A stretch of 64,000 nucleotides of DNA, taken from JBGQOG01 sp052113705. Lineage in GTDB: Bacteria; Pseudomonadota; Alphaproteobacteria; Rhodobacterales; Rhodobacteraceae. The DNA lies in contig NZ_JBGQOG010000002.1 in the NCBI RefSeq assembly GCF_052113705.1, positions 394,299 to 458,298 of the forward strand. The letters run 5' to 3'. Made by a program: the position numbers and the translations under genes. How positions within the stretch are numbered: position 1 is the first letter of the stretch; each line of letters opens with the position of its first letter. Of this stretch, positions 7,918 through 16,096 are shown piece by piece. The notes beneath the pieces were generated by a model. It was not told the origin of the DNA and made no database searches. It saw only the letters and a list, made by a program, of their open reading frames with translations.

Positions 7918-8565
7918 ATGAAGATGCCGTCGATCAAACACCATCTGAGCGAAGATCTGCTGTCGGGCTATGCCGCTGGCACATTGGACGAGGCGTTCAG
8001 CCTGCTGGTGGCCAGCCATATCAGCCTCTGCGACGAATGCCGCGCCTATCTGGGGGCGCTGGAAACGCTGGGCGGTGCCGTGTTGGGCGATATGCTGGCG
8101 GTGCCGATGGCCGCGGACAGTCTGGACAAGGTGATGTCGCGGCTGGAGGCCCCGGCGCCGCGCCCGGTTCTGGCGCCCCGGCAGGGGGTTTTGCCCGGCC
8201 CGGTGCAGGATTACGTGGGCGGCGATCTGACGGCGGTGCGCTGGCGGCCGCTCGGCATGGGCGTGCGGCAGGCGATCTTGCGCACGGCGGGATCGGCGAT
8301 GGTGCGGCTGCTCTATATCCCGGCGGGGGCGGCGGTGCCCGATCACGGCCATACCGGGCGCGAGTTGACGCTGGTGCTGCAAGGCGCGTTCCACGATGAG
8401 GACGGCCGCTACGGCGTGGGCGATGTCGAGGATGCCAATGAAAGCGTGGAGCATACGCCGGTGGCCGAGGCGGGCCTGCCCTGCATCTGCCTCGCGGTGA
8501 CCGACGCGCCGCTGCGGTTCCGCAGCCTCGTGCCGCGGATGCTGCAGCCGTTTTTCCGCATCTGA
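7918..8565 (+). CDS. chrR: ChrR zinc anti-sigma factor with C-terminal cupin domain
   Basis: 215 aa. The N-terminal zinc anti-sigma domain carries His9, His34, Cys38 and Cys41 (HISLCDEC), which corresponds to the zinc ligands of R. sphaeroides ChrR. The C-terminal cupin-like domain (about 105-200) keeps His143, His145, Glu149 and His179. The CxC pair Cys189/Cys191 (PCICLAV), important for the singlet-oxygen response, is also conserved. It holds RpoE inactive in the cytoplasm until the signal. It is immediately downstream of rpoE and surely co-transcribed. Confidence 0.95.
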   Translation: MKMPSIKHHLSEDLLSGYAAGTLDEAFSLLVASHISLCDECRAYLGALETLGGAVLGDMLAVPMAADSLDKVMSRLEAPAPRPVLAPRQGVLPGPVQDYVGGDLTAVRWRPLGMGVRQAILRTAGSAMVRLLYIPAGAAVPDHGHTGRELTLVLQGAFHDEDGRYGVGDVEDANESVEHTPVAEAGLPCICLAVTDAPLRFRSLVPRMLQPFFRI

Positions 8566-8622
8566 CCGCTGGCCCTCGCGCGCCCGCAGGGGTAGCCTCG
8601 GGCCGCAACAAGGGAGATGCCG

Positions 8623-8988
8623 ATGAACCCCGTCGTGAACATTCAGACCGCATTGGAGGCGGTGACCGAGCATTGGTCGCCCAAGGTCGTTGGTCGGGTG
8701 AATGACCAATATATCAAAGTCGTCAAGGTGTTGGGCGAGTTCGTCTGGCACAAGCATGACGATGAGGATGAGATGTTCCACGTGGTCAAAGGCCAGCTGC
8801 GCATCGACTATGAGGCGGGGCCGGTCGTCCTGAACGCGGGCGATTTCCACATCGTCCCCAAAGGGGTGATGCACCGCCCGGTGGCGCTCGCAGAATGCGA
8901 GCTGGTGCTGATCGAGCCGGTGGCGACCAAGCACACCGGCGATGTGGTCAGCGATCAGACCCGCAGCATCGACGCCCAGCTGGCCTAA
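8623..8988 (+). CDS. Small cupin-domain protein
   Basis: 121 aa single cupin. WHKHDDEDEMFHVVKGQLRI provides the first metal-binding motif (His, His, Glu), and GDFHIVPKGVMHRP provides the second with its His. Enzymatic role unknown; such stand-alone cupins are often isomerases or binding proteins. The ATG at 8623 has AGGGAG six bases upstream, whereas the in-frame ATG at 8617 touches that site, so 8623 is preferred. It lies 57 bases after chrR on the same strand and could be part of its transcript. It converges on rmuC, overlapping it by 4 bases. Confidence 0.85.
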   Translation: MNPVVNIQTALEAVTEHWSPKVVGRVNDQYIKVVKVLGEFVWHKHDDEDEMFHVVKGQLRIDYEAGPVVLNAGDFHIVPKGVMHRPVALAECELVLIEPVATKHTGDVVSDQTRSIDAQLA

Positions 8989-10121
8989 AGCGTTTCCATC
9001 GGCAGCGGGGCCGCCACCGGCTCGCGCGCGATCTCTTCAAAGTCGAAATTATCCAGCCTGCGGGCGCGCTTGCCCGCTTTGTCGGCGGAAATCTTGATCT
9101 CTTCGAGGTCTTTCGCCGCCTGCCCGAAATGCCGGTCAAGGTTCTCGACCCTTCCGCCCAGCCGCTCGACATCGGCATGCAAAAGCGCCAGTTCCTTGCG
9201 GATCGCCCCCGCCTGTTCGCGCATCCGCGCGTCTTTCAGCACGGCGCGCATGGTGTTCAGCGTCGCCATGCAGGTGGTGGGCGAGACGATCCAGACCTTG
9301 GCCGCAAACCCCTCGCGCACCAGTTCGGGGAAATTGGCGTGGAGTTCCGCATAGACCGCCTCGGAGGGCAGGAACAGCAGCGCGCCATCGGCGGTCTCGC
9401 CCTCGACGATGTATTTCTCGGAAATCGCCCGGATATGCGCCCGCACGGCGATCCGCATCATCCGCTGCGCCTCGATCGTCTGGCTTTGGTTTTCCGCGCG
9501 GCGCAGGGCCTCATAGGCCTCCAGCGGGAATTTGCTGTCGATGACCAAGGGTCCCGGCGGATTGGGCAGATGGATCAGGCAATCGGCGCGCTTGCCGTTC
9601 GAGAGCGTCGCCTGAAACGTATAGGCATCCGAGGGCAGCGCCTTGATCACGATGTCATGCAGCTGAATCTCGCCAAAGGCGCCGCGGGTCTGTTTGTTCG
9701 ACAGGATGTCCTGCAAGCCCAGCACATCGCCCGAGAGTTTCTCAATCTTGGCCTGCGCGCGGTCGATGGTTTCCAGCCGCTGTTGCAGATCGCCCAAGCT
9801 GCGCGCGGTGCGGGTGGCGGTGCCGTGCAGCGTTTCGGTCATGCCGCGGCTGACCTCGGCCAGACGTTGCTCCATCAGCGCCAGCATCCGGGTTTGCTGC
9901 GCCGCCTGCGCCTCCGAGACATGGTGCAAACCGCCCGCCAGATGCTGCTGCCCGTCCGAGATCGACTGCACCCGCCCGGCCAGCTGGTTCATCTGGAAAA
10001 GGATCGGATCGGCCATCCGCGCCGCCTGCCCCGCTGCCCTGAGGGTCAGGAGCAGCACCAGCGCCACGAGGACCGCCGCAATGGCGCCGCCGAGCAAAAT
10101 CTGATCCGGCGTCAGGGTCAT
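8985..10121 (-). CDS. rmuC: RmuC-family DNA recombination protein
   Basis: 378 aa. An N-terminal membrane anchor (about residues 8-28) is followed by a long coiled coil to about residue 130 and the RmuC nuclease-like domain with VIDSKFPLEAYEAL and LLFLPSEAVYAELH. The family limits recombination-driven rearrangements in bacteria. Its start overlaps the mutL stop by 4 bases (ATGA), so the two genome-stability genes are translationally coupled. Confidence 0.94.
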   Translation of the reverse strand: MTLTPDQILLGGAIAAVLVALVLLLTLRAAGQAARMADPILFQMNQLAGRVQSISDGQQHLAGGLHHVSEAQAAQQTRMLALMEQRLAEVSRGMTETLHGTATRTARSLGDLQQRLETIDRAQAKIEKLSGDVLGLQDILSNKQTRGAFGEIQLHDIVIKALPSDAYTFQATLSNGKRADCLIHLPNPPGPLVIDSKFPLEAYEALRRAENQSQTIEAQRMMRIAVRAHIRAISEKYIVEGETADGALLFLPSEAVYAELHANFPELVREGFAAKVWIVSPTTCMATLNTMRAVLKDARMREQAGAIRKELALLHADVERLGGRVENLDRHFGQAAKDLEEIKISADKAGKRARRLDNFDFEEIAREPVAAPLPMETL

Positions 10122-12070
10122 GTGCGCCCGAACAGCCGTTCAATATCGGCCAGTTTCAGCTCGACATAGGTGGGGCGGCCGTGGTTGCACTGGCCCGAAT
10201 GCGGCGTTGCCTCCATCTCGCGCAACAGCGCGTTCATCTCTTCCGCCCGCATCTGCCGGCCTGAACGGATCGAGCCGTGGCAGGCCATCCGGCTCAGCAC
10301 CGCTTCGATTTTCGCCTGCAGGCGCTGGCTGTCGCCGAGATCGGCCAGCTCATCCAGAATGTCGCGCAACAGTGCGGCGGCATTGATCTCGCCCAGAATC
10401 GCCGGGGTTTCGCGCACGGCGATGGCGCCGCCGCCAAAACCCTCGATCGTCAGGCCCATGCAGGCCAGATCCTCGGCCAGATCCAGAAGCCGCGCGGCAT
10501 CGCCCGCCGAAAGCTCGACGATTTCCGGGATCAGCAGCGCCTGCGCCGCCACGCCGTTTTCCGCCATCTGTCGCTTCAGCCGCTCATAGACCAGCCGTTC
10601 ATGCGCGGCATGCTGATCCACGATGACCATGCCGTCGCGGGTCTGGGCGATGATGTAATTCTCATGCACCTGCGCGCGGGCGGCCCCCAGCGGGTGGTTG
10701 CTCCCCTGTGGCACGGGCGGCAGATCCTCGGCCCGGGCGGTGGGGCTGAAGGGTGAAACCTCGCCGGTGAGCGGGTCGGTGCGGTAGCTGGGGGCGGCTT
10801 CGGCCCAGCCGGGCATCGGCGCTTGCGCCGGGGCAGGGGCCTGCGCCGCATAGGCGCTGCGGAGCGCGCCCGCGCTGGGTCGGTCCATCTGATAAATGCG
10901 GGGGGCGCTGAGATCGGGCTGATAGGGCGTCTGGCCCAGGGCCGCACCCATCCCCTCGGGCCGCATCGCCCCCAGAGTGGCGCCCGCCACGGTGGAGGAG
11001 GCGCGGTGCCCGGCCCCGGCCAGCGCATGGCGCAGGGCGGTGACGATCAGCCCGCGCGCCAGCCCGGATTCGCGAAACCGCACCTCGGATTTCGCCGGAT
11101 GCACGTTCACATCGACCCGCTCGGGATCGCAGGTGATGAACAGGACGGCGGCGGGATGGCGGTCGCGCGAGAGGAAATCCATATAGGCGGCCCGCAAAGC
11201 GCCCAACAGCATCTTGTCGCGCACCGGACGGCCGTTGACGAAGAGGAACTGTTCGACCGCCGCGCCGCGCGAATAGGTGGGCAAGGCGGCATAGCCGGTC
11301 AGGCGCAGCCCCTCACGCTCGGCATCAATCGGCAGGGCATTGTCGGTGAAATCGCGGCCCAGAACCCGGCCCAACCGCCCGGCGAGCGCGTCGAACAATT
11401 CGCCCTGCTCGGCATCGGCGCGGAAAATCTCGCGGCCGCCCGATTTCTGGGCCGCCTTGTCGCCGGACATGTCGCGCAGGGTAAAGCTGACATAGGGCTC
11501 CGCCATCGCCAGCCGCTTGATCACATCGGCGATGCTCTGCGCCTCGGCCCGGTCGGTGCGCAGGAATTTCAGCCGGGCGGGGGTGGCGTAAAAGAGATCG
11601 CGCAGTTCGACCACCGTGCCTGCGGTGAGGGCGGCGGGCTTGACCGGGCCGATCTTGCCGCCCGCCACGGTGATCTCGGCGGCATCCTCGCCCGCCACGC
11701 GCGAGGTGATGCTGAGCCGCCCCACCGCGCCGAGCGAGGGCAAAGCCTCGCCGCGAAAGCCGAAGGTGTGGATGTTCAACAGATCGCTGCCGTCGATCTT
11801 CGAGGTCGCATGCCGCGACAGCGCCAGCGGCAGATCCTCGGCGGTCATGCCGCAGCCGTCATCCGTGATGCGGATCAGGGTCTTGCCGCCATCGGCATAG
11901 GCCACATCAATCCGCCGCGCCCCGGCATCCAGCGCATTTTCCACCAACTCCTTGACCGCCGAGGCCGGACGCTCCACCACTTCGCCCGCCGCAATGCGGT
12001 TGGCGGCGGTTTCATCCAATTGCCGGATCACCGGGCGTTCGGTCAGTATCTTGGGGGTATGCTGGTTCAT
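10118..12070 (-). CDS. mutL: DNA mismatch repair protein MutL (with endonuclease motif)
   Basis: 650 aa. The N-terminal GHKL ATPase has ETAANRIAAGEVVERP, ELVENALDAG, ITDDGCGM and TFGFRGEALPS. A proline/alanine-rich linker runs from about 345 to 440. The C-terminal domain carries DQHAAHERLVYE near residue 483, matching the DQHA-x2-E-x4-E nicking motif of MutL from bacteria without MutH. It should therefore nick the error-containing strand itself. Followed by rmuC. A 10-bp inverted repeat (12092-12101 with 12120-12129) lies upstream. Confidence 0.97.
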   Translation of the reverse strand: MNQHTPKILTERPVIRQLDETAANRIAAGEVVERPASAVKELVENALDAGARRIDVAYADGGKTLIRITDDGCGMTAEDLPLALSRHATSKIDGSDLLNIHTFGFRGEALPSLGAVGRLSITSRVAGEDAAEITVAGGKIGPVKPAALTAGTVVELRDLFYATPARLKFLRTDRAEAQSIADVIKRLAMAEPYVSFTLRDMSGDKAAQKSGGREIFRADAEQGELFDALAGRLGRVLGRDFTDNALPIDAEREGLRLTGYAALPTYSRGAAVEQFLFVNGRPVRDKMLLGALRAAYMDFLSRDRHPAAVLFITCDPERVDVNVHPAKSEVRFRESGLARGLIVTALRHALAGAGHRASSTVAGATLGAMRPEGMGAALGQTPYQPDLSAPRIYQMDRPSAGALRSAYAAQAPAPAQAPMPGWAEAAPSYRTDPLTGEVSPFSPTARAEDLPPVPQGSNHPLGAARAQVHENYIIAQTRDGMVIVDQHAAHERLVYERLKRQMAENGVAAQALLIPEIVELSAGDAARLLDLAEDLACMGLTIEGFGGGAIAVRETPAILGEINAAALLRDILDELADLGDSQRLQAKIEAVLSRMACHGSIRSGRQMRAEEMNALLREMEATPHSGQCNHGRPTYVELKLADIERLFGRT

Positions 12071-12143
12071 ACCCCCAGAATTAGCACAAACCCGGAACCG
12101 GAGCCATAGATTCGCAGCCCCGGTTCCGGCGGATCGGCGGCGT

Positions 12144-13457
12144 TTATTTCACCCCAACCGGACGGCCCACCACGACGAAGCGCAAGGCATCAGCATTCAG
12201 AAGACGTTTGGCGACGCGCGCCACATCTTCCTTGGTCACCGCCTCAACCTTGGCATTGCGGGTGTTGACGTAGTCGCGCGGCAGCCCCTGCATCTGCATG
12301 CCCACCAGAATGTCGGCGATCCGGCCATTGCCGTCAAAGCGCAAAGGATAGGCTCCGGTGAGATAGGTTTTGGCCTCATCCAGCTCTTTGTCCGTCACAC
12401 CGCCACTGGCCATTTTCGCCCATTCCGCTTTCGTCACCTTGATCGCCTCGGCCACTTTTTCATTGGCCGAAGAGAAACCGCCCTGCCAGGTGGCCCCCAG
12501 ATCGCGGGGCACGAGGTAGCTGCCGATGCCATAGGTCAGGCCACGCTTTTCGCGCACCTCTTCCATCAGGCGGCTGGCAAAGCCCGCGCCGCCGATGACC
12601 TGATTGGCGACATAGGCTGCAAAGAAATCGGGATCATCCATGTCGATCCCGGCCTCACCAAAGATCACCACCGATTGCGGGGTGTCAAAATCCACCACGG
12701 TGGTGCCGCCGGTCAGTTTCAGCTCGGCGCGGGGGGGCATCGGTGCGCCGGTGGCGGGCAGGTCGCCCAACAGATGATCCAGCATCTTGCCCAGTTGATC
12801 GGGTGTGATGTCCCCCACCGCCGAGACATAGATGCGGTCGCGCGCCAGCACCCGGGCGCGGGCGTCAAACATATCCTCGCGCGTCAGCTTGCTCACGCTC
12901 TCGGCGGTGCCGTTCTGGTCGCTGCCATAGGGATGCTCGCCCCAGGCCTGCTGCGCAAAGGCATTGCCCGCAATCGCATTCGGGTCGCGGCTGTCGGCGG
13001 CGATGATCGAGAGCACCTGTCCCCGCACCCGGTCGAGCGCATCCTGATCAAAGCGCGGATTGACCAGCGCCTCGCGCAAGAGATTGACCGCCTTGTCGCG
13101 GTTGTCGCTGAGCATGCGGGCGGAAACCGACACTGTGTCCGAGCCGGCGTCAAAGCTGAAATCGGCGGCAAGGGATTCCGCCGCCTCGGCAAAGCCCTGG
13201 GCGTTCATCTCGCCCGCACCTTCCTCGATCAGCGCGGTCATCAGATTGATCTCACCGCGCTTGCCCGGCGCATCGAGCGAGGTGCCGCCGCGAAAGCGGA
13301 CCTCCAGCGCGGTGAAGGGGATCGAATGGTCCTCGACCAGCCAGGCCTTCAGCCCGCCGGGCGAGGTCACCTCCTGAATGTCGACGGCATGGGCGGGGCT
13401 GGCCACGGCAAAGGGGGCCAGCGCGAGCGTGGCGGCGACGAAAAGCGCGCGGATCAT
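12144..13457 (-). CDS. M16 zinc-protease family, non-catalytic subunit
   Basis: 437 aa with a signal peptide (about residues 1-25, ending SPAHA). It has M16 folds, but the position of the zinc-binding HxxEH is replaced by EINLMTALIEEGAGE, so it cannot bind zinc normally. The C-terminal half contains SRLMEEVREKRGLTYGIGSY, the Arg/Tyr pair that contributes substrate binding in the partner subunit of bacterial M16 heterodimers. Its ATG overlaps the stop of the active subunit by 4 bases. Together they form a periplasmic heterodimeric peptidase. Confidence 0.93.
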   Translation of the reverse strand: MIRALFVAATLALAPFAVASPAHAVDIQEVTSPGGLKAWLVEDHSIPFTALEVRFRGGTSLDAPGKRGEINLMTALIEEGAGEMNAQGFAEAAESLAADFSFDAGSDTVSVSARMLSDNRDKAVNLLREALVNPRFDQDALDRVRGQVLSIIAADSRDPNAIAGNAFAQQAWGEHPYGSDQNGTAESVSKLTREDMFDARARVLARDRIYVSAVGDITPDQLGKMLDHLLGDLPATGAPMPPRAELKLTGGTTVVDFDTPQSVVIFGEAGIDMDDPDFFAAYVANQVIGGAGFASRLMEEVREKRGLTYGIGSYLVPRDLGATWQGGFSSANEKVAEAIKVTKAEWAKMASGGVTDKELDEAKTYLTGAYPLRFDGNGRIADILVGMQMQGLPRDYVNTRNAKVEAVTKEDVARVAKRLLNADALRFVVVGRPVGVK

Positions 13458-14887
13458 TGCTGCGCCTCCTGTTCCAGAAAGCCGGTGACGGCACGGCGGC
13501 GGTCAAACACCTCACGGGCGGCGGTCATCACATCCTCCTCGCTGACCGACATCAGCACATTCGGCCAATCGGCCACATCCTGCACCGTCAGCCCGGTGGC
13601 CAAAGCTTCGCCATAGCGGTTGGCGAGCCCCGAGACATTGTCCTGCGCGTAAATCTCCGAGGCGCGGATCTGCGTGCGGATCCGCTCGAACTGTGCGGGG
13701 TCGATGCCGTTCTTCAGGAAATCGGCCAGCACCTTGTCCATGTCGCTCTCCAGCTCGGTCAGGCTGACGCCCTCGGCGGGCACCGCGACCAGATTGAAGG
13801 TCGTGTCGTCCAGCGAGGTGCCGTCATAAGAGGCGCTGGCATGGATCGCCTTGCCCTGATCGAACATCAGCGCGCGGCCCAGCACCGAGGTGGCGCTGTT
13901 GCCGCCGAGAACCTCGGCCAGAATGGTCAGCGCGGCGGCCTTTTTCTGTTCGCCCGGATCGCGCTCTGGCGCGAGATAGCTGCGCACGACATAGGGCTGC
14001 TGCACGCGCGGATCGGTATAGGTCAGCCGCCGCTCGGCCAGCTGCGCGGGCTCTTGCGGGCGGACACGCGGCGCCAGATCGGGGGTGGGGTCCAGCGCGC
14101 CATAGTATTTCTCGGCCAGCGCCTTCACCTCTTCCGGGGTCACATCGCCCGCCACCACCAGAATGGCGTCATTCGGTGCATAGAAACGGTGATACCAGGC
14201 CAGCGCATCATCGCGCGTCATCTGCTCCATCTCCTGCCGCCAGCCGATCACCGGCGTGCCATAGGGGTGGTTGAGATATTGTGCGGCGCGCAACTGCTCG
14301 CCAAACAGGGCCGAAGGATCGCTGTCGGTGCGTTGGGCGCGCTCTTCCAGCACCACCTCGCGCTCGGTCTGCCAATCGTCGGGCGAGATCTGCAGATGCC
14401 GCATCCGGTCGGCTTCCATCTTCATCACCAGCTCCAGCCGGTCAGCGGCGATGCGCTGGTGGTAGGCGGTGTAATCATAGGAGGTGAAAGCATTGTCCGA
14501 GCCGCCGTTCGATTCGACGGTTTTCGAGAACTCGCCCGGGGCCAATGTGTCGGTGCCCTTGAACATCAGATGTTCAAGATAATGCGCCACACCCGATTTG
14601 CCGCGCTGCTCATCGGCGGACCCGGCGCGATACCAGACCATCTGCACCACGACCGGGGCACGGTGATCCTCGATCACCACCGCTTCAAGGCCGTTCGGCA
14701 GGGTGAAATGCGTCACCGGATGCCCGGCGGGAATCGGCGCCTCGGATTCGGCGGTTTCCGGCGCTTGCGGGATCTGCGTCACCTCGGGGGTGGCCGGTGC
14801 GGCGAGGGGGGTGGTTTGTGCCTGTACCGGCAGCGCAAGGCAGAGCCCCAGCACAGCGGTCAGCGGGGTCAGCGGATGGGATGTCAT
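13454..14887 (-). CDS. M16 zinc-protease family, catalytic subunit
   Basis: 477 aa with an N-terminal signal peptide (about residues 1-23, ending LPVQA) followed by a proline/alanine-rich spacer. The inverted zinc motif is intact: SGVAHYLEHLMFKGT, with a downstream glutamate in the EREVVLEER region. Periplasmic clan ME peptidase, likely degrading peptides or processing envelope proteins together with the downstream inactive subunit. Confidence 0.95.
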   Translation of the reverse strand: MTSHPLTPLTAVLGLCLALPVQAQTTPLAAPATPEVTQIPQAPETAESEAPIPAGHPVTHFTLPNGLEAVVIEDHRAPVVVQMVWYRAGSADEQRGKSGVAHYLEHLMFKGTDTLAPGEFSKTVESNGGSDNAFTSYDYTAYHQRIAADRLELVMKMEADRMRHLQISPDDWQTEREVVLEERAQRTDSDPSALFGEQLRAAQYLNHPYGTPVIGWRQEMEQMTRDDALAWYHRFYAPNDAILVVAGDVTPEEVKALAEKYYGALDPTPDLAPRVRPQEPAQLAERRLTYTDPRVQQPYVVRSYLAPERDPGEQKKAAALTILAEVLGGNSATSVLGRALMFDQGKAIHASASYDGTSLDDTTFNLVAVPAEGVSLTELESDMDKVLADFLKNGIDPAQFERIRTQIRASEIYAQDNVSGLANRYGEALATGLTVQDVADWPNVLMSVSEEDVMTAAREVFDRRRAVTGFLEQEAQQ

Positions 14888-14960
14888 CTAAGCCTCCGGT
14901 TCGATGCCCGGAAGCTACGCCGTTCCCCGGCCCGTGCAAACCCGCATGACGCGGAGTTGA

Positions 14961-15506
14961 TCACTTGAGAACGAGTTCGGGATCCGGCGGTGCCGAGACG
15001 GTGGGCACGCCTGCAAGACGCCAGCGCTCCAGCTCGATATGTTGGTCCAGCGACATCGGTTTATAGGCGCTGTAATAGACGTTTACCTTCAGGAGACGTT
15101 CCAGAAAACGGCCATTATGCTCGCGCCGCCAGTCGAGATCCTCGGCGGCCAGTGTCGTGCGGATGTCACCATCCTGACCAAAGCGGCCGGCGCGCGCCAC
15201 CAGCGCGCTATCGCCCGCCGGAATGCCCGGACGGGACAGCAGTTCAGGCTTGCCGCCGAGTGCCGCGACGGCATCGGCCACCGGCGTCGGGTCGGTGATG
15301 TTGCTGCCGCCCGGCGTCGGCTCGGGAAGGGCAGCCAGATCCGGCGGCATTTGCAGGGGCTTGGTCGGCAGAATCGAGAATTCATCCGGACCGCTGCCCG
15401 AGGAATGCAGGAACATCAGCTTGGGTACCTTGTCCCCACCGCCACAAGCGGTCAGCGCCAGAAGCGCTGCGCACAGCGTTCCGTGGATGCCGAATGTCGC
15501 CCGCAT
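14961..15506 (-). CDS. DUF3035 lipoprotein
   Basis: 181 aa. It begins MRATFGIHGTLCAALLALTACGGG, a lipoprotein signal with the lipobox LTAC near residue 20. The mature part starts with a conserved KLMFLHSSGSGPDEFSILP-like stretch, the mark of the alphaproteobacterial DUF3035 family. Function unknown. An AGGGAG six bases upstream selects the ATG at 15506. It lies directly downstream of lspA, whose product would mature it. Confidence 0.85.
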   Translation of the reverse strand: MRATFGIHGTLCAALLALTACGGGDKVPKLMFLHSSGSGPDEFSILPTKPLQMPPDLAALPEPTPGGSNITDPTPVADAVAALGGKPELLSRPGIPAGDSALVARAGRFGQDGDIRTTLAAEDLDWRREHNGRFLERLLKVNVYYSAYKPMSLDQHIELERWRLAGVPTVSAPPDPELVLK

Positions 15507-15536
15507 GCGTTGCTCCCTCATCTTCGTTGCCCTGTT

Positions 15537-16025
15537 CTAGCCTATGCGCTTGCGCGCGTCACGGGGGTTTTGCCCGGTAAACAGCACGAGCGCCAGTGCC
15601 CCGGCGAAAATCGCCACATCCGCGACGTTAAAGGAATAGGGATTGGCCAGCCCCGGCACCGACATGTTGAGGAAATCGGCCACCGCGCCATAGACCAGCC
15701 GGTCGATCACATTCCCGAGGGCACCGCCCACCAGAAGCCCGGTTGCCACCTGACCAAGGGTGCCCAGCCGGTTGCGCCGCGCCCAGATCCAGACCCAGAC
15801 CGAGATCCCCAGCGCCAGCACGATCAGCGCCCAGCGGATCAGCGCGGCATCCCCGGCAAACAGGCCGAAGTTGACGCCCCGGTTCCAGGCCATCTGAAAC
15901 ACCAGCCAGGGGTCGAACACCTCGATCCGCCCGACCTGATCCAGCCGCATCAGATGCACGACGATGTATTTTGACAGCTGATCGAGGATCAGGATCCCCG
16001 CGGTGACCCAGACGGCAATCCGCAT
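15537..16025 (-). CDS. lspA: Lipoprotein signal peptidase (signal peptidase II)
   Basis: 162 aa, four membrane segments. DQLSKYIV lies near residue 13, NRGVNFGLF near 50, and GNVIDRLVYGAVADFLN near 107-123 holds the two catalytic aspartates. It cleaves the signal peptide of lipid-modified prolipoproteins in the inner membrane. The start at 16025 gives the usual N-terminus MRIAVWVTAG. It sits 71 bases after purH and upstream of the DUF3035 lipoprotein gene. Confidence 0.96.
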   Translation of the reverse strand: MRIAVWVTAGILILDQLSKYIVVHLMRLDQVGRIEVFDPWLVFQMAWNRGVNFGLFAGDAALIRWALIVLALGISVWVWIWARRNRLGTLGQVATGLLVGGALGNVIDRLVYGAVADFLNMSVPGLANPYSFNVADVAIFAGALALVLFTGQNPRDARKRIG

Positions 16026-16096
16026 CTTGCGCTTCCTTCGTGTCAGATTTCCGCCGGGGGCCAAGGCCTGCCCGGCGGAAAAGATCCTGTGGGGGT

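Noticed and set aside
12092..12129. 10-bp inverted repeat between the M16 and mutL genes as a terminator
   Set aside because: The loop is 18 bases and there is no T tract on either strand; it is noted only as an inverted repeat.
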